Assembly (NCBI RefSeq): GCF_031877795.1
Contig: NC_133948.1
Span: 12,446,948-12,510,947 of the forward strand
Reading direction: 5' to 3'
Source of the DNA: Strix aluco
Lineage: Eukaryota; Chordata; Aves; Strigiformes; Strigidae
Length of the DNA: 64,000 bases
The notes below the pieces were generated by a model. The model was not told where the DNA came from, ran no database searches, and was given only the letters and a program-made list of their open reading frames with translations. Position numbers and translations under genes: made by a program. Shown here one piece after another: positions 14,131 to 25,335 of this stretch. Every line of letters begins with the position of its first letter. The stretch's first letter is position 1.

Positions 14131-16335
14131 TGTTCAAGTAGATAACTCCAGTAGAATGTGACTGTGACCTCTAGGAGGGATGGCGGTGGCCTGCAACAGA
14201 AGCTAAAGAGGTCACTTCTAATGCAGAGGCTACTTCTTCAGCCTTTTATGAGGTACTGAAAGAATCCTGAACTTGTATTCTCTCTCCTTGAGCAGGATTG
14301 TGTGTTCCTGCAGTAAAACCGCAGCGCAGCCCTGGCCATCCTTTTCCACCCTACCACAAAGCACCAGGCTGGCCATGATCACTGTTAGGCTTTTGCTTGT
14401 GGTAGTTAAAGCGTGTATTAAATGAGGGAAACATTGGGTTGGAGCTTGACAGCTGATAATGTTAAAAGCCCCAGCGGCCGCTTGGGGATCTCACCTTCTC
14501 GGGAAGCTGCTCCTGCACTGTGTGTACTTTACACCTAGGAAAGGAAACGAAAAGTAATTGTGCTGGCTTGTAAACTGCAGAAATGCTTGCAGCAACTAGA
14601 AAAAGGGTGTTTGGAAGAGAAGCAAGAGGTCAGGATTCATCCCGTCCAGTGGCCCTGTGAGCACTGTGGCAGGTGAGGAGATTTCTGTTGATCCTCATAC
14701 AGGGATGAGGGAAAAGCTGTTGCCTCACATTACACCAACAGAGGTGAAAGAGTAAAAAATATTATGGCCTGGGGACAAAAGATAAGTCAACTTGCTAATT
14801 CTCCGACAATTACCATGAGGAAAAAAGTGAGCTTCACTCTCTTTGCTTTTAAGCACTACCTGAAGGATCATTCAGAGGTTTTACTTTTTAAAAAACTTTT
14901 TTAAAAAGGTGCAGTTCTCAAATGTAATAGCTGGCTTGTCTGCACCACAGCCTGTGAGTAATGACCCCAGACACTGAGAGTAGTGTGGGACTTGTGCAGA
15001 AGATCAGGAACTGCCCCAGACTGGGGCCATTGTTCTCCATGTCTTTAGTGATGCCTGAAGACATCAGCTGGAGCACGGTCAGGTAGCCCGGGTTAGCCAC
15101 ACTCCTGTTCTCAGGTGCATGAGACAGTGCAACATCACCACCACAATTCAATGTAGCACTTAAAAAAAAAAGCTGCTGATGCCTGAAGTGCTGGGTCGCT
15201 CAGCAAAATATAAAAATAGTAAGCTAAGGGAAAGGTCTTTTGAAGAGCACTGTAAAAAGCATTTTAGGGACTGTCAAGTATGCAGCTTGCTTTTTTTTTT
15301 TTTAAGGAATGACATGTACAACATGTAGGAGTAAGTGTAGTATGATTTTATCAGTCAGCTTTAAAGTAACTGTGCCCATCAGTGCCTTGTTCTGTGCTTT
15401 TAACACAGAAAAGCTCATCTCAGCAGTCTTTTTACTAGTAAGTGGATGAAATAAATTGCATTGAAACATGGGTAAGGGTGTCCCGCAGCACCCACTTTGA
15501 GATTCTCACTTGCCATCCATCACTCCTTTCAGAAGCAAGATGCCAAGTCAGCTGCTGCATTCTTCCTTTTGGGAAAAACAGTATTAACGACAGCTAAGAC
15601 ATAGCTCTCTTTCATACCACGCAAAAAAATAGAGAAGTTGCAGAAGGAATGTGTAAGTTGACTTGCAGAGAAGAAAAACTTCAAAATATTGTACTGGAAC
15701 AGACTCAGGGCTTTAGAACTGGCTGTTAACTGTGGAAGATAATTAAGCTCTTCTAGGTTAAGCAGCTGCTGATTGACACAATATGCATTATACAGACCTA
15801 TGTAATGGAGCAAAGATTGTGTTTTTGTTTGTAACACCTGTATGAGATTTTGTACAACCAGACTGCAGCTTTATGAAAAGCAGAGTTGTGAGCAACATAC
15901 GTGCTGATCTACTAGAAAATTTGAGAGCTGAAGATTAACATTGTGAAGGCACAAAAAGCTTAATTAAACATCTTTGCTGCCACTCCCTCGCCCAGAAGGG
16001 TCTAAGAGAAAATTGCCCTCGTGACTGTTAATAAATATTGCAATAGCTGACTACGGAGGATCTGCTTCAGTATATCCTGAATTTTAATCTACATTATTAG
16101 CCTGATCATCTGGCTGTGAGCTGTGGGTTTATAATGATCAGTTAAACCAGACATAAAGAATACAAAATTGAGTAATGTCCTATGCTGAATGCTTTTCTGT
16201 TGTTAGCACTAGCTGATAACAGGAAGCAGGTATTAACATTCAGGCACTGTGTCTTGTGGGAAGCCTTGATGTTTTAAGCAAACTCTAAACTAAAGAACTT
16301 CTAAGGACTCAGATTAACAAAAGAGTCAGACCCTA
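14131..16335. other. Intergenic, TRIAP1 to COX6A1
   Basis: No gene is supported. There are short homopolymer runs (T-run at about 15292-15304). I see no recognisable repeat family and no RNA gene. Confidence 0.5.
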
Positions 16336-16353
16336 AATTCAAGTTCAGAGTTG

Positions 16354-16359
16354 TTTATT
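16354..16359 (-). terminator. COX6A1: COX6A1 poly(A) signal
   Basis: Plus-strand TTTATT, i.e. AATAAA on the minus strand, lies about 165 bp after the COX6A1 stop. This fits the short 3' UTR of this gene. Confidence 0.6.
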
Positions 16360-16435
16360 TAAAGGACCTCTACACAAGTACAGACAGCAGTCACAATGCC
16401 ATTCAGCTTCATCACTGAAGGAATGTAGAGTTTCT

Positions 16436-16465
16436 TAAATGATGGTTCCCTAAACGATGGTTCCC
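16436..16465. repeat. 15-bp tandem duplication in COX6A1 3' UTR
   Basis: Two adjacent copies of TAAAYGATGGTTCCC differ at one base. They lie in the COX6A1 3' UTR about 60-90 bp after the stop, reading down the minus strand. Confidence 0.8.
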
Positions 16466-16521
16466 ACACAACATTCTGGTCCAAGATGGGAAGAGCCAAA
16501 GTTCTGGCTGTGGTCAGAATC

Positions 16522-17707
16522 TTAGTTTTCATCTTCATAACCAGTTGGGAGAGGATTAACATGGGGGTTGTGGAAGAGAGTTTTGTTCCCGTCACCCCAG
16601 GGGAAAGGCTGTTGAAAGAAGAAAGAAAATAAGCCAGTGGCAGCTAAATGAACAATCTATACAGCACAGGAAATCAACAGCAATATGGACTCAAACGATG
16701 GGCTGATGAATTAAGGAAGTTGGCAACTGTTCCTGGGCTGTAGGAAGCAAGAGTTAGAAAACAGTCTCCCTGAGCTGGGAGCCACCATCTCTAGGTAACA
16801 AGAACTTTGATCTTGCTTAAACATCAACAGTGCTACGCTATGGGACCCCAGTGTTGAGAATCTGTATTAGTTTAAGGTAAGTACAGCAGCTCTAGGACTG
16901 AAACGTTTTTCAGCAAGACAGTAGCAAGATTACTTGGGGGTAGGAAGGCCTGAGAATCCCATGGGTACCTCAACTGAGCTGTGAGAAACTTCTGCTGCCT
17001 CAGAAACAGAGCCATGAGTTAAGATTATGGCTATGTATGCAGCACCTCACATAGTGGACAAGAAAGGAAGAGACACAGTAGTAATCTCAGATGAAGCTCT
17101 GCAGTCACTGAAAAAAAAAAGGGCCTTTAAGCAGAGCAGGTGAACGTACCTTGGTCCTGATCCGGAGGTGAGCGTAAGGAATAAACTCGGGTCTCTCGTG
17201 CTCATGCTGTCCTTTCAAGTAGCAGTTCAGCATGCAAATGCCAACGCCAGGCAGAGCCACGACAAAGCTCAAGGTCTTCCACAGGCGGGCTAGTAGGAAG
17301 CATTATATGAATTAGAACAACCGCCATTTCTGTTAGTGTTAGTGACCTGAGAGCACGTTAAATACAATTAATGCATTAACGAGGAACTAATGAACACTCC
17401 ACACCCCTCACCAGAGCGCGAGGTGAGAAAGCTCCCCTCTCTTGTGGGGATCCTGGGCTCTCGGTCAGGCCACAGCTCTCCCGGGGGCGCTGCCGCCGGT
17501 TCCGCGGCGCAGCCCCGCTCGCCGCAAAGGGCAGCGGCTGTCAAGGGCAGCGGTGCGCCACCCGCGGGCCCCGGCTACGCCCTCGCCCCCAAGAACCCCG
17601 ATACCTCCGCCGCCTTCGTGAGCCGCGGCCGACATGCTCCGCCCCGGCAGGGAACGCCGGGTGGCGGCGCCGAGCAGCAGCCGGGAGACCCTTCCGAGCA
17701 CCGCCAT
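16522..17707 (-). CDS. COX6A1: COX6A1, cytochrome c oxidase subunit 6A1
   Basis: This is a nuclear-encoded single-span subunit of complex IV in the inner mitochondrial membrane, the widely expressed (liver-type) isoform by synteny with human 12q24. Minus-strand coding exons are 17605-17707 (ATG at 17705-17707), 17150-17289 and 16522-16608 (TAA at 16522-16524). Phases are 1 then 0, giving 109 residues, the human length. The N-terminus [18 protein letters not shown] is a basic amphipathic presequence leading to [11 protein letters not shown]. Residues about 39-58 ([20 protein letters not shown]) form the membrane helix. [19 protein letters not shown] and [18 protein letters not shown] are the conserved C-terminal half, ending LPTGYEDEN. 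An in-frame open stretch continues upstream of this ATG to another ATG at 17945-17947 (see findings). Confidence 0.96.
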
Positions 17708-17737
17708 CCCCTCAGCTACGGCGGGCGCCCGCCGGAA

Positions 17738-17746
17738 CCGGAAGTG
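17738..17746 (+). promoter_or_regulatory. COX6A1: ETS/GABP (NRF-2) site
   Basis: CCGGAAGTG is a full ETS/GABP consensus located 30-40 bp upstream of the COX6A1 start codon. GABP is a known activator of nuclear cytochrome oxidase genes. A second core, CCGGAA, lies just beside it at 17732-17737. Confidence 0.6.
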
Positions 17747-17831
17747 ACGGCAGCCGGCAGGGGACACACAGCCGCTGCGCACGCCGCCGCCCGCCAGCCC
17801 CGAGCACGCGCACAGCGCTCCCCCGCGAGCC

Positions 17832-17840
17832 TGACCTTGA
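17832..17840 (-). promoter_or_regulatory. COX6A1: ERR response element
   Basis: TGACCTTGA on the plus strand is TCAAGGTCA on the minus strand, a perfect oestrogen-related receptor half-site with its 5' extension. ERR-alpha with PGC-1 drives many oxidative phosphorylation genes. It lies about 125 bp upstream of the COX6A1 start codon. Confidence 0.55.
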
Positions 17841-17865
17841 GCTGTGGCGGGCCGGGGCCGCGTGC

Positions 17866-17877
17866 TGCGCATGCGCC
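17866..17877. promoter_or_regulatory. COX6A1: NRF-1-type palindrome
   Basis: TGCGCATGCGCC contains the GCGCATGCGC core of the nuclear respiratory factor 1 site, with one flanking base off consensus. It lies about 160 bp upstream of the COX6A1 start codon and 26 bp from the ERR site. Confidence 0.6.
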
Positions 17878-17937
17878 ATGGGAGGGGCGGGGAACGGGCG
17901 GGGCCGTAGGCACCGCGGTGCGGCCTTAAGGGCGGGA

Positions 17938-17951
17938 ATGGCGCCATTTTG
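17938..17951 (-). promoter_or_regulatory. COX6A1: YY1-type motif
   Basis: GCGCCATTTTGG on the plus strand gives AAAATGGCGC on the minus strand, the YY1 core. YY1 sites of this form often sit just downstream of a transcription start. This one could mark a COX6A1 start upstream of 17950 or a divergent start. Confidence 0.45.
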
Positions 17952-18300
17952 GTGCTGAGGGGCCGTCAGGGAGGTGTGTGGGCGGACAGACAGCTCTAGA
18001 GTTGTGGGGACGTCCCAGGCGTGAGGGGAGCGAAGGGCTCCTCGGGTGGGCCTGGGCTAGAGCTGGGGCAGCCCCAAGGGGGGTGAAGGAGCCTGGTGCC
18101 CTGGAGGGGGCTGTGGAGGGGCTGTCAGACTGGGGCACAGCGTGTGGGGCAGTGGGGTGGCTGTGGCAGCTGGCAGTGATGTGTGCTGGCTTCCGCGGGG
18201 TGTTGGAGGGCAACGCTGGGTGGGACCTGTGGCCACACAGATCTCCAGAAGGAAACACTCTGATCTATGGCATCGTGTACAGAGAAAGTTAGGAGGGATG
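17952..18300 (+). other. G-rich flank, possible divergent transcript start region
   Basis: The plus strand is markedly G-rich and C-poor immediately next to the COX6A1 CpG island. Such GC skew is typical of sequence just downstream of a CpG-island start that is transcribed in the plus direction. No conserved protein is encoded; the open frames here have low-complexity Gly/Trp-rich content. Confidence 0.3.
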
Positions 18301-21300
18301 TCTCCTGCTGTGGGTGTTCGTCAGTGAGTTTCAGAGATGGTACGTTTGGTGTAGGTGGCCTAGGAGACAGCCCTGGTATCCTGTGTAGAATTTCCTGGCA
18401 GTGAAGTCCCTGCACAGCTGTATTTGAGTTTAGTTTATGCACCAGCAGAGAAGGGCTGTTAGGTTTGTTAATGTGACTTTTTCGCATTGGGGACCAATCC
18501 CATCCCTGGGATATTAAAACTCTTTCAGTCATGATGGTAAAAAGATTTTAATGAAATGCAGTTTTGTAACCACTGCTTTGTTTTTAATGGTGTGGATTCC
18601 TGGGGTGATTCTGCTGAAATAATAACATCACTTGAATAAACAAGATCTCCAGAAAAAAAAAATCATCATAATTAATTTGCAAATATCTAGATCCTCGCTT
18701 GTTATAATTGTTTACTAGAGCCTGGTGGTTGGCTGTTTGACCTTTAGTAGACAATGTGGGTGGAAAGTACATCTTCAAACACTTAAAACCCCACAGTAAA
18801 ATGAGAAGACTGTAGTGGATGTAGAGACTGAAAGAGAGTGGGAAAGCAGAGAAGCAGGGCTTTCAGGAAGGGACAGTGGTAAGGTGTGGTCTGTGACCGA
18901 TGATGATGAAGCAACTGTATGCTCTTCCTAATGAGGTATATTCGTTCATGGAAGGAGGTTTGTCTGTCATATGAAGCAGGCATCTATGAAAGATGAAGAG
19001 GAGCTAAAGGAAAGTGCAAGAGTTCTGTCCTGGTTTGGGATTATATTATTGCATGGTGCTGCTCTGGCCAGGGGTAGTACAGGCTCACATTTCACCTCGG
19101 TCCCACGAAACTCGTTGCTTTTCTGTTGGCAAGACCAGAGCATGTGGTGTGGCTGTTGCAGCATGGTTATTAGATGTGTTTGCTGCTGGGGAGTATGATT
19201 TCTTCCCCCTTTTTCATTGGGAGCAGGGCTTGTGTCCAAACTTACTGTGTAGCATATAGGAATGCTGAGATAGCTAGGATCTTGGAAAGCTGTTGTGAAA
19301 CATACCTTGGCGTAAAAATATTTCTCAGTTGTTTGTTTACTGTATCTTTGCAGTGTAAACTGTTAATAAGTACTTTGATTTCTTTGTTATTCTGTTTATT
19401 TTTTAAATCACAGTTACCTCTTCCAGTAATTTGTTTTCATATTATTTCATTTAATAAATCATTTTAAGAACTTGCTTCCATACTGTAAGGAGAAATTATT
19501 CCCTGGTGGCATTGTGTGTACCTACAGAAGTGTTCTGTCTTCATTGATGGGATGCATTTTGTACAGTGCAGACCTGAAACCACTGCAGCTCACCGTGTGC
19601 ACACACACCTGCTTTGCTGGATGAGCTTGGGAACATTGATGTCATGAAGTTCTTGTCCACATTGGAGGTAGATTTTTGCCTTTTTCCACCTTCATCCTTT
19701 GGATTCAGGCTTAGGAAATGTGTAATATTTGAGTTTTCAAAAGGAATTTACATGTGACTTTTCTTGGTAACAGAAGATACAAGAATTATTTTGTATAATA
19801 TTTAAGTGATGAAGCCAAGATTAAATTCTGTATTCTAAAGCAAATTGTGGTGTTTTTATAGCAGGGACTACATAAAACTACTCTTGTTTGTAGCAAAAAT
19901 CGTGAAGTAGGCAACAGACACTGATGTTCACAAATGAGAGAAAACAAGAAAGGATCTGCAAAACAAGAAGCAAACTTCTGTCTAGGATGAAGAAAGGTAC
20001 TCTAAATAAAAAGAATTTGTGAACTGTGCTGCTGCAGTAGCCTCAAAGGACAACATGCAAGTGTTCAGCAGGAGTTGAGAGTGGCCAAGGTATGCTTCTC
20101 CCTAGTTCTCCCTGACACCTTTGCTCCTCTGACAGTCTTGAAAATGCGCTTCAGAGAAGAAAATGCTCACAGACAGCAGCACATAGTAGTGGTGACTCTT
20201 AGCACAGCTGCCCCAGGTTAAAAGAAGTTCCTCGTGAGCACTTCTTCCATTCATTGAGCCCCAGGGGGCTCATGGAGAGAAACTGAAAATGGGGCTCAGG
20301 TCTGTCGTGAACCTGAGTATGGTGGCAGTTTCATTACAGTCTGAGTTATGCTGATTTAAAATGGAACTTTCTCAGGCTTTATCTTCCCAACAGCTGCAAT
20401 TAATCTCTGTATTTAGTGTAATGGGTCTGATTCATGTCTGTAAATGTAGTGTAAGCTCAGAGTGACTGCTAGAAGACATAGAAGATTGCATGTGAAAAAA
20501 ATATCCCAGCTGAGGGAACACAGGCAGGTATTTGAAGAAACCTAGATATTTTAAAAGGAGTATTGTGAAGAATGTTACGATGTACGAGATGTGTTTAACT
20601 GTGCAATGTGTAATGGTTATTAGCACTGTGATGATTGCAGTCATCTCAACAGCATGTGATTTTTACAAAGGTGTGGGGAAAGTAGCAGTGAATGAACTGT
20701 CAGCTCTGCCACTGGCTCAATAGCTCTGTCTGGGTTATTGACCTGTGCCGTGGGAACCCCTTCCTGCCCCCATTGCTATGCACTACTGCCTTGCAGAAAG
20801 GACTTCACATGAGTTTTTCCAAAACTGACCTATTTGAGGGCCTATAGCTTGATTTAGAAAGCTTATCACCTTAAAAAATCTGGTCCTAAAGGCAATGTTT
20901 TGAGGAAGTTTCAACACATACATTTTTTTTTTTTCCCAAAAGATCCAGCAATCCTGGGGGCCTTCTGAGTGCAGAAATGCTACAAAATTAGCTCTGAAAA
21001 AGAAAAAAAAAAAGTGCTTGGTAGCCAGTTACTTTGAGAAAGCTGTTTTCAGTGTGGTGCTGGGACAGGTGGAGGTCAGGCCAGAACTCTGTAATCTGAC
21101 TTGGCTGCGCAGTGAATGTCTCCTGTTGGGTTTGCAGCAGTGACGTGCAGCACCTGATTTGAATACTTTGGATCATATCGCTGTTCAGTTTACCAAAATT
21201 TGAACAATTGCAGTAAACTGGTGTTCAGTAGAGGTGGAGTTGACTTGCTAAGCTGGAAAAGAATGTTTGTAGCACAAAACAGAGCTTGGGTTTATATGCG

Positions 21301-21439
21301 CTAAGCACAGAAATGCTTGTGGAGGCAGGAAGCTTTAGCCTTCAGATAATGGCCCTAAAAGTGAGTGACTTTTGAGACAGGGATATTCCATTGTAATTCA
21401 GAATCAAAGGCCGCTTTCCAAAGACTCATCTTTCACCTT
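18301..21439. other. Gene-free stretch
   Basis: I see no exon, RNA gene or identifiable transposable element. There are T- and A-runs at about 20923-20935 and 21000-21014. Confidence 0.4.
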
Positions 21440-21960
21440 TCTTTTTCTTATTTTTTCCTAGCTGCAGTGGTGGCTAGCGGAGAGAAGAGGACACAGATAA
21501 CAGCGTGAGTCACTGATGAGATGCAATTTATAAAAGCCTTCGATACCGTCAGCTGGGGCCGAGGGCTCTCAGAGCAATGCCGGACTGGCCCGCCTGGTGG
21601 CAAACTGCTTTCACTGGAATCGCCTCTCCGTTTAGGAGGTTTGGGAACAACAAATGTGCTCGCTGGGATTTCAGACTGTAATCTCATCTGTGCATTTTCA
21701 AGTTTTCAGGGACCTGCTTATCCCTCTCAAAGAGCAATGTTTCCTCCCTCAGATACTGTCGCAAAGTCCGTGCTGCAGAGATAGCGTCTGTGTCTCAAAC
21801 TTCACAGAGTTTCTGGGGGGTTCTTCATCTTCTCCCTGTAGTCCTGGAACTGCAGAAATCAATATTCTGCCATCTGTAAATCCTTTGTTCCCCTTTTCAC
21901 CAGGGCTTTATCAGCTTTGTAAGTGAAGGAGGGAGGGGGGAAGAGGGCGTTGAGAGAGCC
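21440..21960. promoter_or_regulatory. Candidate conserved regulatory element
   Basis: This is a compositionally mixed stretch with a cluster of transcription-factor-like words: AGATAA (21495-21500), AP-1 TGAGTCA (21506-21512), and an E-box CAGCTG just after an A/T block reading CAATTTATAAAA. The text does not decay into simple sequence as its flanks do. Conservation cannot be tested here. Confidence 0.25.
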
Positions 21961-23984
21961 ATTGTCCCTTCTCTCGGGAATGATCTGGAAGTACTATGCA
22001 AATCTTCATTTGAAGACCCTGGGAACTGGGGGAGGGCTTTAGCTGCGAGCTCAGTAGGAGGGGAGCTCTGCATCCCTGCTCACGCACTCCTGCCTAGTGC
22101 AAGGGGCTGGGAAGAGTTTTTTGAACTGGCAGAAGAAACATTTTTGCGCTTTGTGCACTTCTGTGAGGCTTTGCACTCCTTATGTCTCCTGCTTTGTGCC
22201 TTTCTCTGCCTGGTTCTTCTAAATGTTTGCATAAGAATTGGGTAGGGGAGAGATCTAAGAGCTGCGATTAGCAGTGATGAAGTCAGAACGGTGCAGGGTG
22301 CAGCACCCCTCCTGCCTGGCACCCAGCAGTGGTGCAGCTCCAGTGGTGCTCGCACACATATCGCCCGGCTGCTGGCATTAGCATAGAGCACCGACGCAGT
22401 TTCAGTAGGCAAATGGCTCAGCTGGTCAGGAGTAATGGAGTAAAATAGTTTGCAGTTCTCAAATTATCACGTTGTAGCTAGGTCTTAAAAAGCCTCCTCT
22501 TACAGGGGCAAAGACTCACAGACCAGTACCTGCTTTATGAAAGCCTGCAGTCTGTCCTGGCTTGGCTCAGCTCTGTGTCACCTGTTTTATATTAGGGCAG
22601 GGTCACACTAACTGCCAGTTTCCTGGAAGCTGCATAGGGTCCTTCTTAGGCCTCATGGAAGGGGAAATACCCTGACTGCATAGACACACGGGTGAGCACG
22701 ACAGTGGGGGAGGGAAAGTACAGATTCATATCTAGGCATGGTTGCGTTTGTAAGCTACTGTGAAGGCAGTCATAACCTTTCTGATCTTTCATTTTCATGG
22801 TATCAGTTCCATTGTTTATTTTTCAAACTTTGAGGGGTTTTGTGTTCCAACAAACTAAAAATTACTTTCGAACAATGACAGCTCTGAAAAATACACCACT
22901 ATTCTCTCTCCTGGGCAGCTGAGAAGATGCAGTCTTTCAGAAATCTCACGTTCTGTCAAAGCCATAGGAACACATGCCACGAGACCTGATTCTCTGTTAC
23001 GTCCCATGTTATATCCAAAGCAACATAAACCCCTAGTGTTTTGTTCTGCAGGTACTTTACTGCTTTGTAGAGGGAAATTGCATCACAAGCGTACTCTCGT
23101 ATGCACAATTGGATCTAAATCTCTCATTTTTTTCATGTGTAACTCTAGAGTGACTCGGCTGACTTGGGTGAACGTCCCCTGAAACCGTGCTAGCTGGAAA
23201 CCAGCCTGGGCATGTCCTGTTGCTCCTGTAAGTGCTCCCACTACCTGTGCACAGTCCATGTAGATGTTTTTCTGACTACACTTGTTTGCATGCGGGCTGG
23301 TGTATGAATGCACATTCTTCTCACCCACTCTTCACATATGCATGCAAACACACACGCATTCTCAAGTGCACACATCCATTCCCTTTCTCTCATATACATT
23401 TGTGCACATACACAGACCATTTTGAAAGCTCCTGTTTTCAGAAAGGTTTTATTTATAGGTCCTGCCTGGTTGTGAATGTGAAAGGGAGAAAGCCCCTCAG
23501 AGGGTTCCTTTCATGTGTAAATCAGCCTAGGCTGAGAGCATTGGGGTCACTGAGAGGAGGATTTCACTCTTAATTACTCAGAGAGAAAGCAGGCAGGGGA
23601 CTTTCTCAAACTAACAGGGTTGTTCTCTGCTGCGGAAAGCAGCTTGAGATGCCCAAGTTTCTCTTGCATCAGACTTCGGGCTCTGATTCACAGGCCTCTT
23701 CTGCCAGTAGTAAGAGCTGGTGTCTATGTGGCACTTGGAACAAACAGTTCAGCTTCCAAACTGGCTTACTTATCAAAGATGGTTATGTTCATTCTGATAA
23801 TTGGGTGTTCTTTGGAGACCAGTGGAAGAACTGACCTAGTTCGCTTTATTTTTATGCCACTTCTAATGAAAAAATTATGTTAATCTGTGCTGTGTATATC
23901 TGTGACTCCATCTGAGGACCTCAGTATTCCTCGAGACCTGAAGGCTCCCATCTCTCTGCCAAGTAGAAAAATGTTACTGTCTAG
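21961..23984. other. Gene-free stretch
   Basis: No gene is supported. A loose CA/TG-rich patch lies at about 23320-23420. Confidence 0.4.
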
Positions 23985-24150
23985 AGATTAATCCAGTGGG
24001 CAGAACTCTGAACTTGGAGTTAAAACTAGCACTGAATTCCCAGTCCAGCCACCGAATGCCTTTGTGACCTTAGCTGTGAAACAGTGTAACCTTCTCTCTG
24101 GAATGGGGCTGTTAAGAACAAAAGTCAATATGGATTGTGATACTGTTGGT
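23985..24150 (+). repeat. MIR-like SINE relic
   Basis: The layout follows the MIR consensus in sense orientation: AGTGGGCAGAACTCTG and ACTTGGAGTT, then an AATTCCCAGTCCAGCCACCG block, then TTTGTGACCTTAGCTGTGAA, then CCTTCTCTCTGGAATGGGG. It is diverged and old, consistent with an early amniote insertion. Confidence 0.65.
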
Positions 24151-24367
24151 AATGAGGCTGCGAATGCCAGGGTAAATGTGGGTGATGAGCCTGTCTGAGG
24201 AGATGTGTCTTTTTCCTGGAATGCAATGCAAGTGCATGGATTCCGCTGCTGGTAGCACCGTCACCTTTCCTGTCTGGACATTACTGCAGAGACGGAGCAG
24301 CCTCTCACAAGCCGCTCAGTTCTCTACAGGAACTGCAGGACCTGCTTGTACAACCACACACTAAAAC

Positions 24368-24393
24368 AAAGTGCAGCTGCAAAGTGCAGCTGT
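24368..24393. repeat. 13-bp tandem duplication
   Basis: Two adjacent copies of AAAGTGCAGCTGY, each including a CAGCTG E-box, sit in otherwise plain sequence. Confidence 0.7.
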
Positions 24394-25159
24394 CAGTAGT
24401 TGCAGGGAAGAGATCTGTGCCATCAAGTGCACGCGCACACACAAGCAAGTCTAATTTTTAACTTCAGTTGACTCAGTTAAATTTACATCCTCTCATCTGT
24501 ACCTCCTTTTCATATGGCCTCTGCTTTTCTGGATAGGAAATAAATGCTTTTAGGGCTGAACATTCCCAACCTGTGCACAAAGAGTCCCCCAGGAGCCCTG
24601 GTACAGGATTCTTGAAGTTGTGTTAGCTCAGCTTGCCTGGGAAGGCAGAGGTTTTAGTCCTGGAGCACCTGTTTGAGGAAGCTCGCAGTAGTGGTGGGGG
24701 CCATCGGCAGATGAGGTCAGCAGTCTGAAGTGTCTGCAGAGGTCAGAGAAATGAATGGGTCATTTCTTTTGCAAATGAAGAGCTGCAGCCTGGAGTAGCC
24801 TTAGCAGAGCCCAGCATGTGGGTCCAGGCTGTTTCTTTTATGAGCTGATGGAAATGGGGCCCAAAAGGACTTCCCTGATGGAGTTCTGTCACAGCCTTTG
24901 TTATCTTTGCCTCCTGCAGCATGCACTGGGCATAGAATATGGATTGGGGGTTATCCTGGCTACCAGCACAGTCAAGAGGATGAAGGCTTTATGGCTGCAT
25001 AGAAAACCTAAGGCTGCAGGGTATCCTTATTGCTGTTCCACAAGGAAAATCTTGTTTTAAGATGTAGAACACATGTTTGTTTCTGCTTTAGTGCTCCTTT
25101 TTACCCAGCTTACACTAAAATGAGTAAATCCAAGGACTGCTTTAAAATAATGCACATAA

Positions 25160-25335
25160 CCGAGTAACAGGGATTAAAAAGCCTGGATTCTATTCTTCAT
25201 TCTGGTGGTAAATTGTCAGTTACTTTGGCAAAGCCCTGTGAATGCCTTATGCCTCACTTTTTCTGTAAAACACTGAAGAACAGTAGTGTATTCCTTTTTC
25301 TAAAATATTTTGAGTATTTGGGGTACAGAGTACTT
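25160..25335 (+). repeat. MIR-like SINE relic
   Basis: Sense-orientation MIR order is visible: CCTGGATTCTATTCTTCATT, then TCAGTTACTTTGGCAAAGCC, then TGCCTCACTTTTTCTGTAAAA, then the TATTTTGAGTATTTGGGG region. It is more diverged than the copy 1.2 kb upstream. Confidence 0.55.

Larger units (their letters stand above)
17440..17960. promoter_or_regulatory. COX6A1: CpG island of COX6A1
   Basis: This CG-rich block covers the 5' part of COX6A1 intron 1, exon 1 and the promoter. Beyond 17960 the CpG density falls but the plus strand stays strongly G-rich for another 250-300 bp. Confidence 0.85.

Noticed and set aside
17390-17929. 180-codon plus-strand frame across the COX6A1 CpG island
   Set aside because: It is antisense to COX6A1 exon 1 and promoter, and low-complexity from base composition.
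21521-21784. Reverse-transcriptase-like word IKAFDTVSWG
   Set aside because: It is an isolated ten-residue match; the following residues and flanks show no LINE domain, so chance is likelier.
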